Below are positions 34,504 to 42,327 of a stretch of DNA of 64,000 bases, one piece after another. Numbering within the stretch: position 1 is the stretch's first letter; every line of letters begins with the position of its first letter. The notes beneath the pieces are model-generated. The model ran no database searches. It was not told the DNA's origin and saw nothing but the letters and a program-made list of their open reading frames with translations. The DNA comes from Mycobacterium triplex. GTDB lineage: Bacteria; Actinomycetota; Actinomycetes; Mycobacteriales; Mycobacteriaceae. The position numbers and the translations under genes are program-made. The stretch is from assembly GCF_000689255.1 (NCBI RefSeq), contig NZ_HG964446.1, positions 5,507,784 through 5,571,783 on the forward strand, read 5' to 3'.

Positions 34504-34518
34504 GAAAACTAGCTTCTC
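34504..34518. promoter_or_regulatory. Weak operator match before the amidohydrolase run
   Basis: Reads GAAAACtagCTTCTC, three changes from GAGAATnnnATTCTC. It lies in the 421-bp gap 34428-34848 between divergent operons, which also holds a lone GAGAAT half-site at 34526, the perfect copy at 34812 and an A-rich patch near 34652-34672. Support is limited to position and partial symmetry. Confidence 0.3.
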
Positions 34519-34614
34519 GCCAGGTGAGAATCAACATCCACGAGATTGCCTGAGCAAATGCAGACACTGTTCCGGTATACCCCATTTCGGCGCCGATCGC
34601 CCTCTCACGTGCGG

Positions 34615-34770
34615 CTACGCGAGCACAGAAAGGCCAGCACCGGGCCTGGGACCAAAGAAAAAACCAAAAATTTGTTCGTCGCGGGCCCGGATCAAGCCGG
34701 CCGGACCGACGACAATGCGGCGCAGAGTGGCAAGCTTCTCCTCCAGCCGCGGATCCGTACCCGCTGGCAT
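34615..34770 (-). CDS. Possible small protein, 51 residues
   Basis: An ATG frame from 34770 encodes 51 residues (MPAGTDPRLEEKLATLRRIV..., ending in a glycine- and proline-rich tail). The amphipathic first half looks protein-like, but no ribosome binding site is clear and the A-rich patch lies inside it. It lies 41 bp from the perfect operator at 34812 on the divergent side. Treat it as a candidate only. Confidence 0.25.
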   Translation of the reverse strand: MPAGTDPRLEEKLATLRRIVVGPAGLIRARDEQIFGFFFGPRPGAGLSVLA

Positions 34771-34811
34771 TGACCAATTGCGCGAATCGTGCCAGTCTGT
34801 TAGTTGCAAAT

Positions 34812-34826
34812 GAGAATCCGATTCTC
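34812..34826. promoter_or_regulatory. Operator copy 7, perfect palindrome, before the Rieske oxygenase operon
   Basis: Reads GAGAATccgATTCTC. It ends 22 bp before the ATG of the CMD-like gene, leaving just room for the GAGAGGA binding site. A bound dimer would cover the promoter or early transcript of the seven-gene operon 34849-40554. Confidence 0.75.
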
Positions 34827-34848
34827 TTTCACCGAGAGGACATTGACG

Positions 34849-35373
34849 ATGCGGTTGCCGCCGCTGCCCGCGGATCAGTGGGACGAGGCTACCCAGCAGG
34901 CACTCTCGGCGATGCGGGGCGCGGACACCAACAACGCGCTGTCCACCCTGGCCCACCACCCGGCACTGGCCAAGGCGTTTCTCCGGTTCAACGTCCACCT
35001 GCTGATGACGTCCACGCTGCCGACGCGCATCCGCGAGCTGGCCATCCTGCGCGTCGCGCATCGCCGCGACTGCGCCTACGAGTGGTCTCACCACGTCAGC
35101 ATGGCCAAGGACGAGGGCATCACCGACGAGCAGATCGACGCGGTGCGGTCCTTTGCCGGGGAGGGCGCCGGGCACCTGGACGCGTTCGACCGCACGGTGC
35201 TCACCGCCGTCGACGAGCTGGACGAGAAATCGCAGCTGTCCGACGCGACATGGGCGGCGCTCGGCGAGCGTCTCAACGACCGGCAACGCATGGACTTCGT
35301 TTTCACGGTCGGCTGCTACGCCTTGCTGGCCATGGCTTTCAACACTTTCGGCATACAGCTCGAGCACGACTAG
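34849..35373 (+). CDS. Carboxymuconolactone decarboxylase/AhpD-like protein
   Basis: A 174-residue all-helical protein. The core stretch LPTRIRELAILRVAHRRDCAYEWSHHVSMAKDEGITDEQI is typical of the CMD branch with the C-x-YEW-x2-H motif and no second Cys, so it is probably not a peroxiredoxin-like AhpD. Members often act as decarboxylases or hydrolases in ring breakdown. ATG at 34849 with GAGAGGA 8 bp ahead. It is first in the Rieske oxygenase operon. Confidence 0.88.
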   Translation: MRLPPLPADQWDEATQQALSAMRGADTNNALSTLAHHPALAKAFLRFNVHLLMTSTLPTRIRELAILRVAHRRDCAYEWSHHVSMAKDEGITDEQIDAVRSFAGEGAGHLDAFDRTVLTAVDELDEKSQLSDATWAALGERLNDRQRMDFVFTVGCYALLAMAFNTFGIQLEHD

Positions 35374-35394
35374 ACGGATCAGAGAGGTAGAACC

Positions 35395-36672
35395 GTGGCC
35401 CACTTCCCCAAGCCGGCTGCCGGCAGCTGGACAGAAAACTATCCCGACCTGGGAACCGCGCCGGTCGATTACACCGACTCGATCGATCCGGCGTTCTTCG
35501 AGGCCGAGCGCGAGGCGGTCTTCAAGAGAACCTGGCTCAACGTCGGACGGATCGAGCGACTCCCCAAGACCGGCAGCTACTTCACCAGAGAATTGCCGTC
35601 GGCCGGCAAGGGCACCTCGGTGATCATCACCAAGACCAAGGACGGAACCGTCAAGGCGTATCACAACGTCTGCCGGCACCGCGGAAACAAGTTGGTGTGG
35701 AACGACTTTCCCAACGAGGAGACTTCCGGCACCTGCCGGCAGTTCACCTGCAAGTACCACGCCTGGCGCTACAGCCTCGACGGTGAGTTGACCTTCGTCC
35801 AGCAGGAAGACGAGTTCTTCAACCTCGACAAGAGCAACTTCGGCCTGGCACCGGTCCGTTGCGAGGTGTGGGAAGGCTTCATCTTCATCAACTTCGACGA
35901 CAACGCGGCACCGCTCACCGACTATCTCGGCCCGCTGGCCAAGAGCATCGAGGGCTACCCGTTCGGCGAGATGACCGAGACCTACTCCTACCGCGCCGAA
36001 GTCGGCAGCAACTGGAAGCTGTTCATCGACGCGTTCGTCGAGTTCTACCACGCGCCGATCCTGCACCAGGGCCAGTACACCAAGGAAGAAGCCGCCAAGA
36101 TCCAGAAGTACGGCTACGAGGCGCTGCACTACGAGCTGGCCGGCCCGCACAACCTGCAGTCGACCTGGGGTGGTCAGGCACCGCCGTCCGACATGTCCAT
36201 GGTCAAGCCGATGGACCAGGTGCTGCGCAGCGGGCTGTTCGGCCCGTGGGACAAGCCGGAGATCATCCAGAACCTCGAACTGCCGCCCGGTGTCAACGTG
36301 AAGAGGGTGCCGCAGTGGGGCATCGACTCGTGGCTGTTCTACCCGAACTTCATGCTGCTGATCTGGGAGCCGGGCTGGTACCTGACCTACCACTACTGGC
36401 CGACCGCGGTGGACAAGCACATCTTCGAGTCGTCGCTGTATTTCGTGCCGCCCCGCAATGCGCGGGAACGCCTGGCCCAAGAGTTGGCCGCCGTGACGTT
36501 CAAGGAGTACGCGCTGCAGGACGCCAACACCCTCGAAGCTACCCAGACCATGATCGGCACCCGCGCCGTCAAGGAGTTCCTGCTGTGCGACCAGGAAGTC
36601 TTGATCCGCCACCTGCACAAGACGACCGGTGACTACGTGAAGGAGTACCAGCGCAATGTCGCTACCGTCTGA
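35395..36672 (+). CDS. Rieske non-heme iron oxygenase, large subunit
   Basis: A 425-residue ring-hydroxylating or related Rieske oxygenase. The N-terminal Rieske domain has Cys93-x-His95 (CRHRG) and Cys119-x2-His122 (CKYHAW). The catalytic domain has the iron ligands His219 and His224 in NWKLFIDAFVEFYHAPILH, with Asp212 bridging as in the family. GTG start after GAGAGGTAG. No small (beta) subunit, reductase or ferredoxin is adjacent, so it is probably an alpha-only enzyme that uses an electron chain made elsewhere, such as the Rieske ferredoxin at 13070 or the NuoF-like system at 14878. Confidence 0.93.
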   Translation: MAHFPKPAAGSWTENYPDLGTAPVDYTDSIDPAFFEAEREAVFKRTWLNVGRIERLPKTGSYFTRELPSAGKGTSVIITKTKDGTVKAYHNVCRHRGNKLVWNDFPNEETSGTCRQFTCKYHAWRYSLDGELTFVQQEDEFFNLDKSNFGLAPVRCEVWEGFIFINFDDNAAPLTDYLGPLAKSIEGYPFGEMTETYSYRAEVGSNWKLFIDAFVEFYHAPILHQGQYTKEEAAKIQKYGYEALHYELAGPHNLQSTWGGQAPPSDMSMVKPMDQVLRSGLFGPWDKPEIIQNLELPPGVNVKRVPQWGIDSWLFYPNFMLLIWEPGWYLTYHYWPTAVDKHIFESSLYFVPPRNARERLAQELAAVTFKEYALQDANTLEATQTMIGTRAVKEFLLCDQEVLIRHLHKTTGDYVKEYQRNVATV

Positions 36673-36979
36673 ATTCTCCGCCCTAGAGCCATATTTGGAC
36701 TGGGATCTGGCCACCGAGCCCGAACGCTACGCCAAGCGGCTGGCCTCCACGATGCCCGAGATGCAGGAGTTCTACGACGTCGCGTTCCCGATGCTCAACG
36801 ACGTCATCGCGTACTGCGACAAGTACCCGCTGGACGACTTGCCGGACGACGCGAAGACTCTCATGCACATGATGCAGTCGCTGGTGATGGTGTCCTTCCC
36901 GATCGAGGCATGGAAGCAGCCGCGGGTCCCGGACAGCGGTGCGGCGTGGGTGGAACTGCTGCGGGAACCGGTGATCTAA
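36656..36979 (+). CDS. Small protein of unknown function coupled to the Rieske oxygenase
   Basis: A 107-residue acidic, mainly helical protein whose ATG lies 17 bp inside the oxygenase gene. No cluster or metal motif is visible (a single Cys). The overlap means that the two are translated together, suggesting an accessory or small subunit. It has no similarity I can see to the beta subunits of ring-hydroxylating dioxygenases. Confidence 0.7.
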   Translation: MSLPSEFSALEPYLDWDLATEPERYAKRLASTMPEMQEFYDVAFPMLNDVIAYCDKYPLDDLPDDAKTLMHMMQSLVMVSFPIEAWKQPRVPDSGAAWVELLREPVI

Positions 36980-36982
36980 CCG

Positions 36983-38221
36983 GTGCTGACCCTCAAGGCC
37001 GCCGGCCTGCTCGACGTCGACGCCGGCGAAATCGTCCGGCCCGGCACCGTGGCGATCGAGGACGACCGGATCGTCGGCGTCGGGGGCGCGGGCCCGACGG
37101 GCCCACACGACACTGTCATCGATCTCGGCGACGCGATCCTGCTGCCCGGTTTGATGGACATGGAGGTCAACCTCCTGATGGGCGGGCGTGGCGAGACGCC
37201 CGGGCTGTCCCAGGTGCAGGACGACCCGCCGACGCGGGTGCTGCGCGCGGTCGGCAACGCCCGCCGCACGCTGCGTGCCGGGTTCACCACCGTGCGCAAC
37301 CTGGGCTTGTTCGTCAAGACCGGCGGCTATCTGCTGGACGTCGCGCTGGGCAAGGCCATCGACGCGGGCTGGATCGAGGGGCCCCGAATCGTTCCGGCCG
37401 GCCACGCCATCACGCCCACCGGTGGGCACCTGGACCCGACGATGTTCGCCGCGTTCATGCCGGGCGCACTCGAGCTCACGGTCGAGGAGGGCATCGCGAA
37501 CGGGGTCGACGAGATCCGCAAGGCGGTGCGCTACCAGATCAAGCACGGCGCCGAGTTGATCAAGGTGTGCGTTTCCGGCGGCGTGATGTCGTTGACCGGT
37601 GAGGCTGGCGCACAACATTATTCGGACGAGGAACTGCGCGCGATCGTCGACGAGGCGCACCGGCGCGGGCTGCGCGTGGCCGCACACACACACGGAGCCG
37701 AAGCGGTCAAGCACGCGGTCGCCTGCGGCATCGACTGCATCGAGCACGGCTTCCTGATGGACGACGAGGCCATCCAGATGCTGGTCGACAACGACCGGTT
37801 CCTGGTGACCACCCGCCGGCTGGCCCAGGCGATGGACGTGTCCCGCGCCCCGAAGGAGTTGCAGGACAAGGCTGCCGAGATGTTCCCCAAGGCGGAGACA
37901 TCGATCAAGGCCGCCTACGAGGCCGGGGTGAAGATCGCGGTCGGCAGCGATGCGCCCGCGATCCCGCACGGCCGCAACGCCGACGAGCTCGTCACCCTGG
38001 TGGAGTGGGGCATGCCGCCGCTGGCGGTGCTGCGGGCGGCCACGACGACCGCGGCCGAGCTGATCAACTCGAACGACCGGGGCCGGCTCGCGGTGGGCCA
38101 GCTGGCGGATATCATCGCGGTACCCGGAAACCCGTTGGAAGACATCACGGTTACCCGCAACGTCAGCTTTGTCATGAAAGGCGGCAAGGTCTATGTCGAC
38201 AAATCAGCCCAGCAGAACTGA
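36983..38221 (+). CDS. Amidohydrolase (imidazolonepropionase/PF01979 type) with altered metal site
   Basis: A 412-residue TIM-barrel hydrolase with the small N- and C-terminal beta-sandwich. In this family the first strand normally carries D-x-H-x-H; here LPGLMDMEVNLL has Glu61 and Asn63 in place of both histidines. Other site elements remain: Lys in ELIKVCVSGG, His in VAAHTHGAEAV, His in DCIEHGF and Asp in VGSDAPAIPHG. The enzyme may bind one metal only. GTG start 3 bp after the previous stop; its 3' end overlaps the SnoaL-like gene by 29 bp. Confidence 0.85.
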   Translation: MLTLKAAGLLDVDAGEIVRPGTVAIEDDRIVGVGGAGPTGPHDTVIDLGDAILLPGLMDMEVNLLMGGRGETPGLSQVQDDPPTRVLRAVGNARRTLRAGFTTVRNLGLFVKTGGYLLDVALGKAIDAGWIEGPRIVPAGHAITPTGGHLDPTMFAAFMPGALELTVEEGIANGVDEIRKAVRYQIKHGAELIKVCVSGGVMSLTGEAGAQHYSDEELRAIVDEAHRRGLRVAAHTHGAEAVKHAVACGIDCIEHGFLMDDEAIQMLVDNDRFLVTTRRLAQAMDVSRAPKELQDKAAEMFPKAETSIKAAYEAGVKIAVGSDAPAIPHGRNADELVTLVEWGMPPLAVLRAATTTAAELINSNDRGRLAVGQLADIIAVPGNPLEDITVTRNVSFVMKGGKVYVDKSAQQN

Positions 38222-38627
38222 CGACCTGGTCGAGATTCAGCAGTTGCTGGCCCGCTACGCCGTCACGATCACCCAAGAAGACATCGACGGCCTGATCGGC
38301 GTCTTCACCCCGGACGGCACCTACAGCGCCTTCGGCTCCACCTACAAGTTGGACAAGTTCCCGGAGCTGGTGGCCGCGGCGCCAAAGGGCTTGTTCCTCA
38401 CCGGGACTGCCTTGATCGAGAACCTCGACGGCGACTCGGCGAGCGGCACCCAACCGCTGTGCTTCATCGACGGCTCCACCCACGACATGCGCATCGGCTA
38501 CTACCGCGACACGTACTCGCGCACCGCGGACGGGTGGCGCCTGCAGACCCGCGCCATGACGTTCATTCGCCGCAGCGGCGTACACGACTCCGGTCGTCCG
38601 CACGCCATCGGCCGTCCCACGCCGTGA
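38193..38627 (+). CDS. SnoaL/NTF2-like protein
   Basis: A 144-residue cone-shaped (NTF2-like) protein: DDLVEIQQLLARYAVTITQEDIDGLIGVFTPDGTY is the usual first half, and the C-terminal strands with YYRDTYSRTADGWRLQTRAM follow. Members act as isomerases, cyclases, dehydratases or non-catalytic binding proteins, such as the delta-5-3-ketosteroid isomerase fold. It is embedded in the operon between the amidohydrolase and the two FadE genes. Confidence 0.87.
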   Translation: MSTNQPSRTDDLVEIQQLLARYAVTITQEDIDGLIGVFTPDGTYSAFGSTYKLDKFPELVAAAPKGLFLTGTALIENLDGDSASGTQPLCFIDGSTHDMRIGYYRDTYSRTADGWRLQTRAMTFIRRSGVHDSGRPHAIGRPTP

Positions 38628-38634
38628 ATGTCTT

Positions 38635-39741
38635 GTGAACGCAGATGAGTTCCGGTCGGGTCTGCGTAAGTGGCTCGACGAGAACGACCTAACGCCCGGG
38701 CCCGACCACTCGCTGCAGGGCCATATGCTGCAGTTCCGCCGGGTCAGCCGGGCGCTGTACGACGCCGATTGGATGCGCTACGGCTGGGCTGAAGAGGTCG
38801 GCGGTTTGGGCGGCCCCGCGTTGCTCCGCGCGATCGTCGGCGAAGAGGTGGTGGGCCGGCGGTTGGCCGAGCCCGGCCCGTATTCGATGCTCGAGGTGCT
38901 CACACCCACGATGATCGACTATGCCCCGCCAGAACTCGCCGCCGAGATGGTGCCGAGGCTGCTGCGCGGTGAAGAACAATGGTGCCAAGGGTTTTCCGAG
39001 CCCGGCTCCGGCAGCGACCTGGCCTCGCTGACCACTCGGGCGGTCCGGGACGGCGACAACTGGATCGTCAACGGGCAGAAGGTCTGGACCAGCTTCGCGC
39101 AGTTCTCCACCCGCTGCATCCTGCTCACCCGCACCGGGCCCGGCCATGACGGCATCACCGCGTTCTTCGTCGACCTGGACACCCCCGGTATCACCATCCG
39201 CCCACTGCGCACGATGCACGGCGTCGACGAGTTCTGCGAGGTGTACTACGACGACGTGGTGATCCCGTCGAGCCGGATGCTTGGCAAGCCGGGCGACGGC
39301 TGGCGGCTCGCGATGGACCTGCTGCCCTTCGAACGCTCCACCTGTTTTTGGCAGCGGATCGCCTACCTCTACTCGCGGTTCGACGCGCTCATCGCCGAGG
39401 TATCCGGCGGCAGCCAGCACGGGGGACACGACGAATACCAGTTGGGTGCAACGTATCTCGCGTTGCACACGCTGCGTTGCCGCTCCCGCGCCACCCAGTA
39501 CCGGTTACGCGACGGAGCACGGCTGGGCCCCGACACCTCGATCGACAAGGTGTTGCTGGCCTCGGCCGAGCAGCAGCTCTACGACACGGTGCGCGACCTG
39601 CTGCCGGGCGACCTCGAGCTCGACGACACGCCGTGGCGCTCGGAGTACCTGTACTCGCGCGCGTCGACCATTTACGGCGGGACCGCCGAGATTCAGCGCA
39701 ACATCATCGCCCGCCGGCTGCTCGACCTCGGGAAGGAGTGA
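38635..39741 (+). CDS. Acyl-CoA dehydrogenase, large subunit of a two-gene enzyme
   Basis: A 368-residue FadE. It has the shorter N-domain from FRSGLRKWLDENDL, the beta-domain with QGFSEPGSGSDLASL and NGQKVWTSFAQ, and the C-terminal GGTAEIQRNIIARRLLDLGKE. The downstream FadE-like gene starts 3 bp after its stop. This arrangement matches known heterotetrameric FadE enzymes of steroid side-chain breakdown in mycobacteria, in which the pair forms one active site set. Confidence 0.9.
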   Translation: MNADEFRSGLRKWLDENDLTPGPDHSLQGHMLQFRRVSRALYDADWMRYGWAEEVGGLGGPALLRAIVGEEVVGRRLAEPGPYSMLEVLTPTMIDYAPPELAAEMVPRLLRGEEQWCQGFSEPGSGSDLASLTTRAVRDGDNWIVNGQKVWTSFAQFSTRCILLTRTGPGHDGITAFFVDLDTPGITIRPLRTMHGVDEFCEVYYDDVVIPSSRMLGKPGDGWRLAMDLLPFERSTCFWQRIAYLYSRFDALIAEVSGGSQHGGHDEYQLGATYLALHTLRCRSRATQYRLRDGARLGPDTSIDKVLLASAEQQLYDTVRDLLPGDLELDDTPWRSEYLYSRASTIYGGTAEIQRNIIARRLLDLGKE

Positions 39742-39744
39742 GCC

Positions 39745-40554
39745 ATGGACCACGAGGCATTGCAGATGCTGGCCGACTCGCTGCGCACCGCGATGACGGC
39801 CGCGTCCGGCGCTCAGCTCGATGCGGCGTTGTCCGACCTCGGCTGGCAGGACATGCTCGACGAAATACCCGACATCGCAATCCCTTTGGTGTTCCGGCTG
39901 CTCGGCGAAACGGGTGCGCATGCGCCGGTGCTCAACGACGTGGTGCTGCGCGCGGCCGGACGGGCGGCGGGCGGTGTCACCCCGCTCCCGTTCGCGGGAG
40001 GCTCCTGGGTGGTTTGGAAGCGCGAGGACGTTCCGAGTTCGGCGATCGACGACGAGTTGCCGATACATCCTGTCGCAGAAGGCGATTCAGCTGCGCAAGC
40101 CGGGCTCGCCGCCGCGCGGCGGGCGCTGGGCTGGTGGCTGGTCGGCGCCAGCCGCGCGATGCTTGCCCTCGCGCGCCGGCACGCCCTGGATCGCGTCCAG
40201 TTCGGCCGCCAGATCAGCTCATTTCAGGCGATCCGGCACCGGCTGGCCGAGGCGCTCGTCGCGATCGAGGGCGCCGAGGCGACCCTGCACGCCGCGACGA
40301 CGGCATCCGACGACGCCGACGACCTGGCCAGCTTGCTGGCCAAGGCGGCGGCCGGTCAGGCGGCGCTGACCACGGCCCGGCACTGTCAGCAGGTGCTCGG
40401 TGGTATCGGTTTCACCGCCGAACACCAGCTGCACCACCACTTCAAACGGTCGCTGATTCTGGACAATCTGCTCGGCAGCGCCCGGGAACTGACCTCACAG
40501 GCTGGAATGGCGCTGCGGGCCAAAGGATCTGCACCACGGCTGGTGCAGCTGTAG
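39745..40554 (+). CDS. Acyl-CoA dehydrogenase-like small subunit
   Basis: A 269-residue protein with the C-terminal helical domain of FadE (RVQFGRQISSFQAIRHRLAEALV, GGIGFTAEHQLHHHFKRSL) but with a short and divergent first half that lacks the SEPG-GSD loop. It probably pairs with the gene at 38635. AAGGAG 6 bp ahead of the ATG. It is last in the seven-gene operon begun at 34849. Confidence 0.85.
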   Translation: MDHEALQMLADSLRTAMTAASGAQLDAALSDLGWQDMLDEIPDIAIPLVFRLLGETGAHAPVLNDVVLRAAGRAAGGVTPLPFAGGSWVVWKREDVPSSAIDDELPIHPVAEGDSAAQAGLAAARRALGWWLVGASRAMLALARRHALDRVQFGRQISSFQAIRHRLAEALVAIEGAEATLHAATTASDDADDLASLLAKAAAGQAALTTARHCQQVLGGIGFTAEHQLHHHFKRSLILDNLLGSARELTSQAGMALRAKGSAPRLVQL

Positions 40555-40600
40555 CGCCTGCGGGTGCTGCGGGTATGCGCATTGCCTAGTATTGGCGCAC

Positions 40601-40915
40601 ATGCGCTATCCCGTGGAACCCCGAAATCAGGCCGGCGTGGTCGCGGTGATCCTCGGCGGGTTGGCACTGGTCACCTGCTGGTTGCTGATCGGGGTGCCGT
40701 TGGGTATCGCGGCGCTGATCACCGGCGATATCGCGCGGCGGCGAGCCAGGCACGGCGAAGCGACGAATCCCCGGGCGGCGGTGGCCGGCATGGTGTTGGG
40801 GGCGGTGGCGATCGTGGCCGGGCTCATCGCCATCGGCTACTACGCCTGGCTGGACACCCAGGACCCGGACCGTTTGCAGCGCTGCCTGGACAATCCCGCG
40901 ACCACGAATTGCTAG
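40601..40915 (+). CDS. Small DUF4190-like membrane protein
   Basis: A 104-residue protein with two membrane helices: AGVVAVILGGLALVTCWLLI, then a short loop with IARRRAR, then AAVAGMVLGAVAIVAGLIAIGYYAW. The layout is that of the DUF4190 family. A TTG nine bases upstream is an alternative start. Its stop overlaps the convergent FadE stop by 4 bp. No link to the pathway is evident. Confidence 0.75.
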   Translation: MRYPVEPRNQAGVVAVILGGLALVTCWLLIGVPLGIAALITGDIARRRARHGEATNPRAAVAGMVLGAVAIVAGLIAIGYYAWLDTQDPDRLQRCLDNPATTNC

Positions 40916-42087
40916 CCGCGGGGCAGCCCGAGGACTCGTTCGGCGATGATGTTGCGCTGAACTTCCGACGTGCCGCCGGCGATGGTCGCGGCGAAGGTGC
41001 GCGTGTAGCGGTCAAACCAGCTGCCGTAGTGGCTGTCCAGGTTGAGTGGGGCGAACGGCGCGGTGACGCCCCGCAACACCAGTCCGTCGCCCCCCTTGGC
41101 GGCCAGCGCGTCCTCGCAGGCGCGCTGCATCGCTTCCGAACCAAGCAGTTTGAGCACCGATTGCGCGGGCACGTCCTCTTCGCCGCGCGCGGCTTTGGCC
41201 AGCGTCGCCGACCCCAGCAACCGCATGGCGTAGAAATCCATCACCAGCGTGGCGTAGCGATCCAGCTGCACGGGTCCGGTCGGGTTGGACTCGACCGTCA
41301 TCGCGTGCAGCATGTCGGCGTAGTCCAGCCACAGCATCGCGCGTTCGTGGCCGAGCGAACCGGTCGCGACGCGCCAGCCCGCGTTGAGTTCACCTACCAA
41401 GTTCTCCGCCGGCACCCGGGCGTCGGTGAAAAAGACCTCGTTGAAGTCCACGTCCTCGATGTCGCCCACCGAGGCGAACGGGCGGCACACCACCCCGGGG
41501 GTGTCCGTCGGAATCAGTAAGGCGCTGATGCCCTTGTGTTTTGGCGCATCGGGATCGGTGCGCACGAACGTCAGCAACACGTCGGCGTGATGGGCACCCG
41601 ATGTCCACACCTTCTGCCCGTTGACGACGAAATGGTCGCCGTCCAGCACCGCGCGTGTCTTCAGGGAGGCGAGATCGGAGCCCGCACCGGGCTCGCTCAT
41701 CCCCAGCGACGCGGTCATCTCCGCACGCAGAATCGGCACCGCCCAGCGCTGTTTTTGCTCCGGTGTGCCGAACGACAACAACGACGCCGCGATGATGCCC
41801 ACGCCCTGCGGATTGAAGCTTTGATAGATCCGCCGTCGCGACAATTCCTCGAGGTACACGTATTGCTGCAGCAGCGTGGCGTTGCGACCGCCGAACTCCG
41901 GCGGGTTCCCGGGCAGCAGCCAGCCGTTGTCGAAAAGCAGCCGTTGCCAGCGACGGGCCCACTGGGGAATGTCCGAACTCGATTGCGGCCGTTCGCGCGT
42001 CTGGGCCGGGTCGAGGGGATTGGCGTCGAGGAACGCCGCGAATTCCGCGCGGAACTCCTCGACGTCGCTGTCAAAGGTCAGCTGCAC
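40912..42087 (-). CDS. Acyl-CoA dehydrogenase (FadE family), 391-residue type
   Basis: The third 391-residue paralogue. It starts MQLTFDSDVEEFRAEF, like the other two, and has GMSEPGAGSDLASL, NGQKVWTSGAHHADVLL and the end GGTSEVQRNIIAERVLGLPRG. It stands alone on the minus strand, divergent from a TetR gene with a perfect operator between them. Confidence 0.92.
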   Translation of the reverse strand: MQLTFDSDVEEFRAEFAAFLDANPLDPAQTRERPQSSSDIPQWARRWQRLLFDNGWLLPGNPPEFGGRNATLLQQYVYLEELSRRRIYQSFNPQGVGIIAASLLSFGTPEQKQRWAVPILRAEMTASLGMSEPGAGSDLASLKTRAVLDGDHFVVNGQKVWTSGAHHADVLLTFVRTDPDAPKHKGISALLIPTDTPGVVCRPFASVGDIEDVDFNEVFFTDARVPAENLVGELNAGWRVATGSLGHERAMLWLDYADMLHAMTVESNPTGPVQLDRYATLVMDFYAMRLLGSATLAKAARGEEDVPAQSVLKLLGSEAMQRACEDALAAKGGDGLVLRGVTAPFAPLNLDSHYGSWFDRYTRTFAATIAGGTSEVQRNIIAERVLGLPRG

Positions 42088-42190
42088 AGCACTCCCCTGG
42101 GATTCGCTAGCGGGTGGGCCGTCGGTAGATCCGGGTTTCCGCCGACGGTGCGGTTCGCTCTTGCGATTCCGCTTCTATACACACGTGTAG

Positions 42191-42205
42191 GAGAATAGTA
42201 TTCTC
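42191..42205. promoter_or_regulatory. Operator copy 8, perfect palindrome, between FadE and TetR
   Basis: Reads GAGAATagtATTCTC in the 240-bp gap between the divergent FadE (start 42087) and TetR (start near 42328) genes. A short palindrome ACACGTGT at 42181-42188 lies beside it. The position suits control of both genes, including feedback on the regulator. The rest of the gap shows nothing clear. Confidence 0.75.
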
Positions 42206-42327
42206 GTGGCAAGAAAGTTACAATCTCCGACACATGCTCCGTGAGGGGGTCGAGCGCAGCGATGTCACGGCGTTCTCCGGTAGAGTCCAATCATGTTCTC
42301 CCCTCGCGGCAATCGCCAGAGCCGTCC

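Noticed and set aside
34615..36714. A very long open frame on the minus strand opposite the Rieske oxygenase
   Set aside because: Its sequence is low-complexity in Val, Arg, Gly and Asp, as expected from reading GC-rich codons backwards. The plus-strand frame has clear Rieske motifs. Only the last 51 codons outside the oxygenase are kept as a weak candidate.
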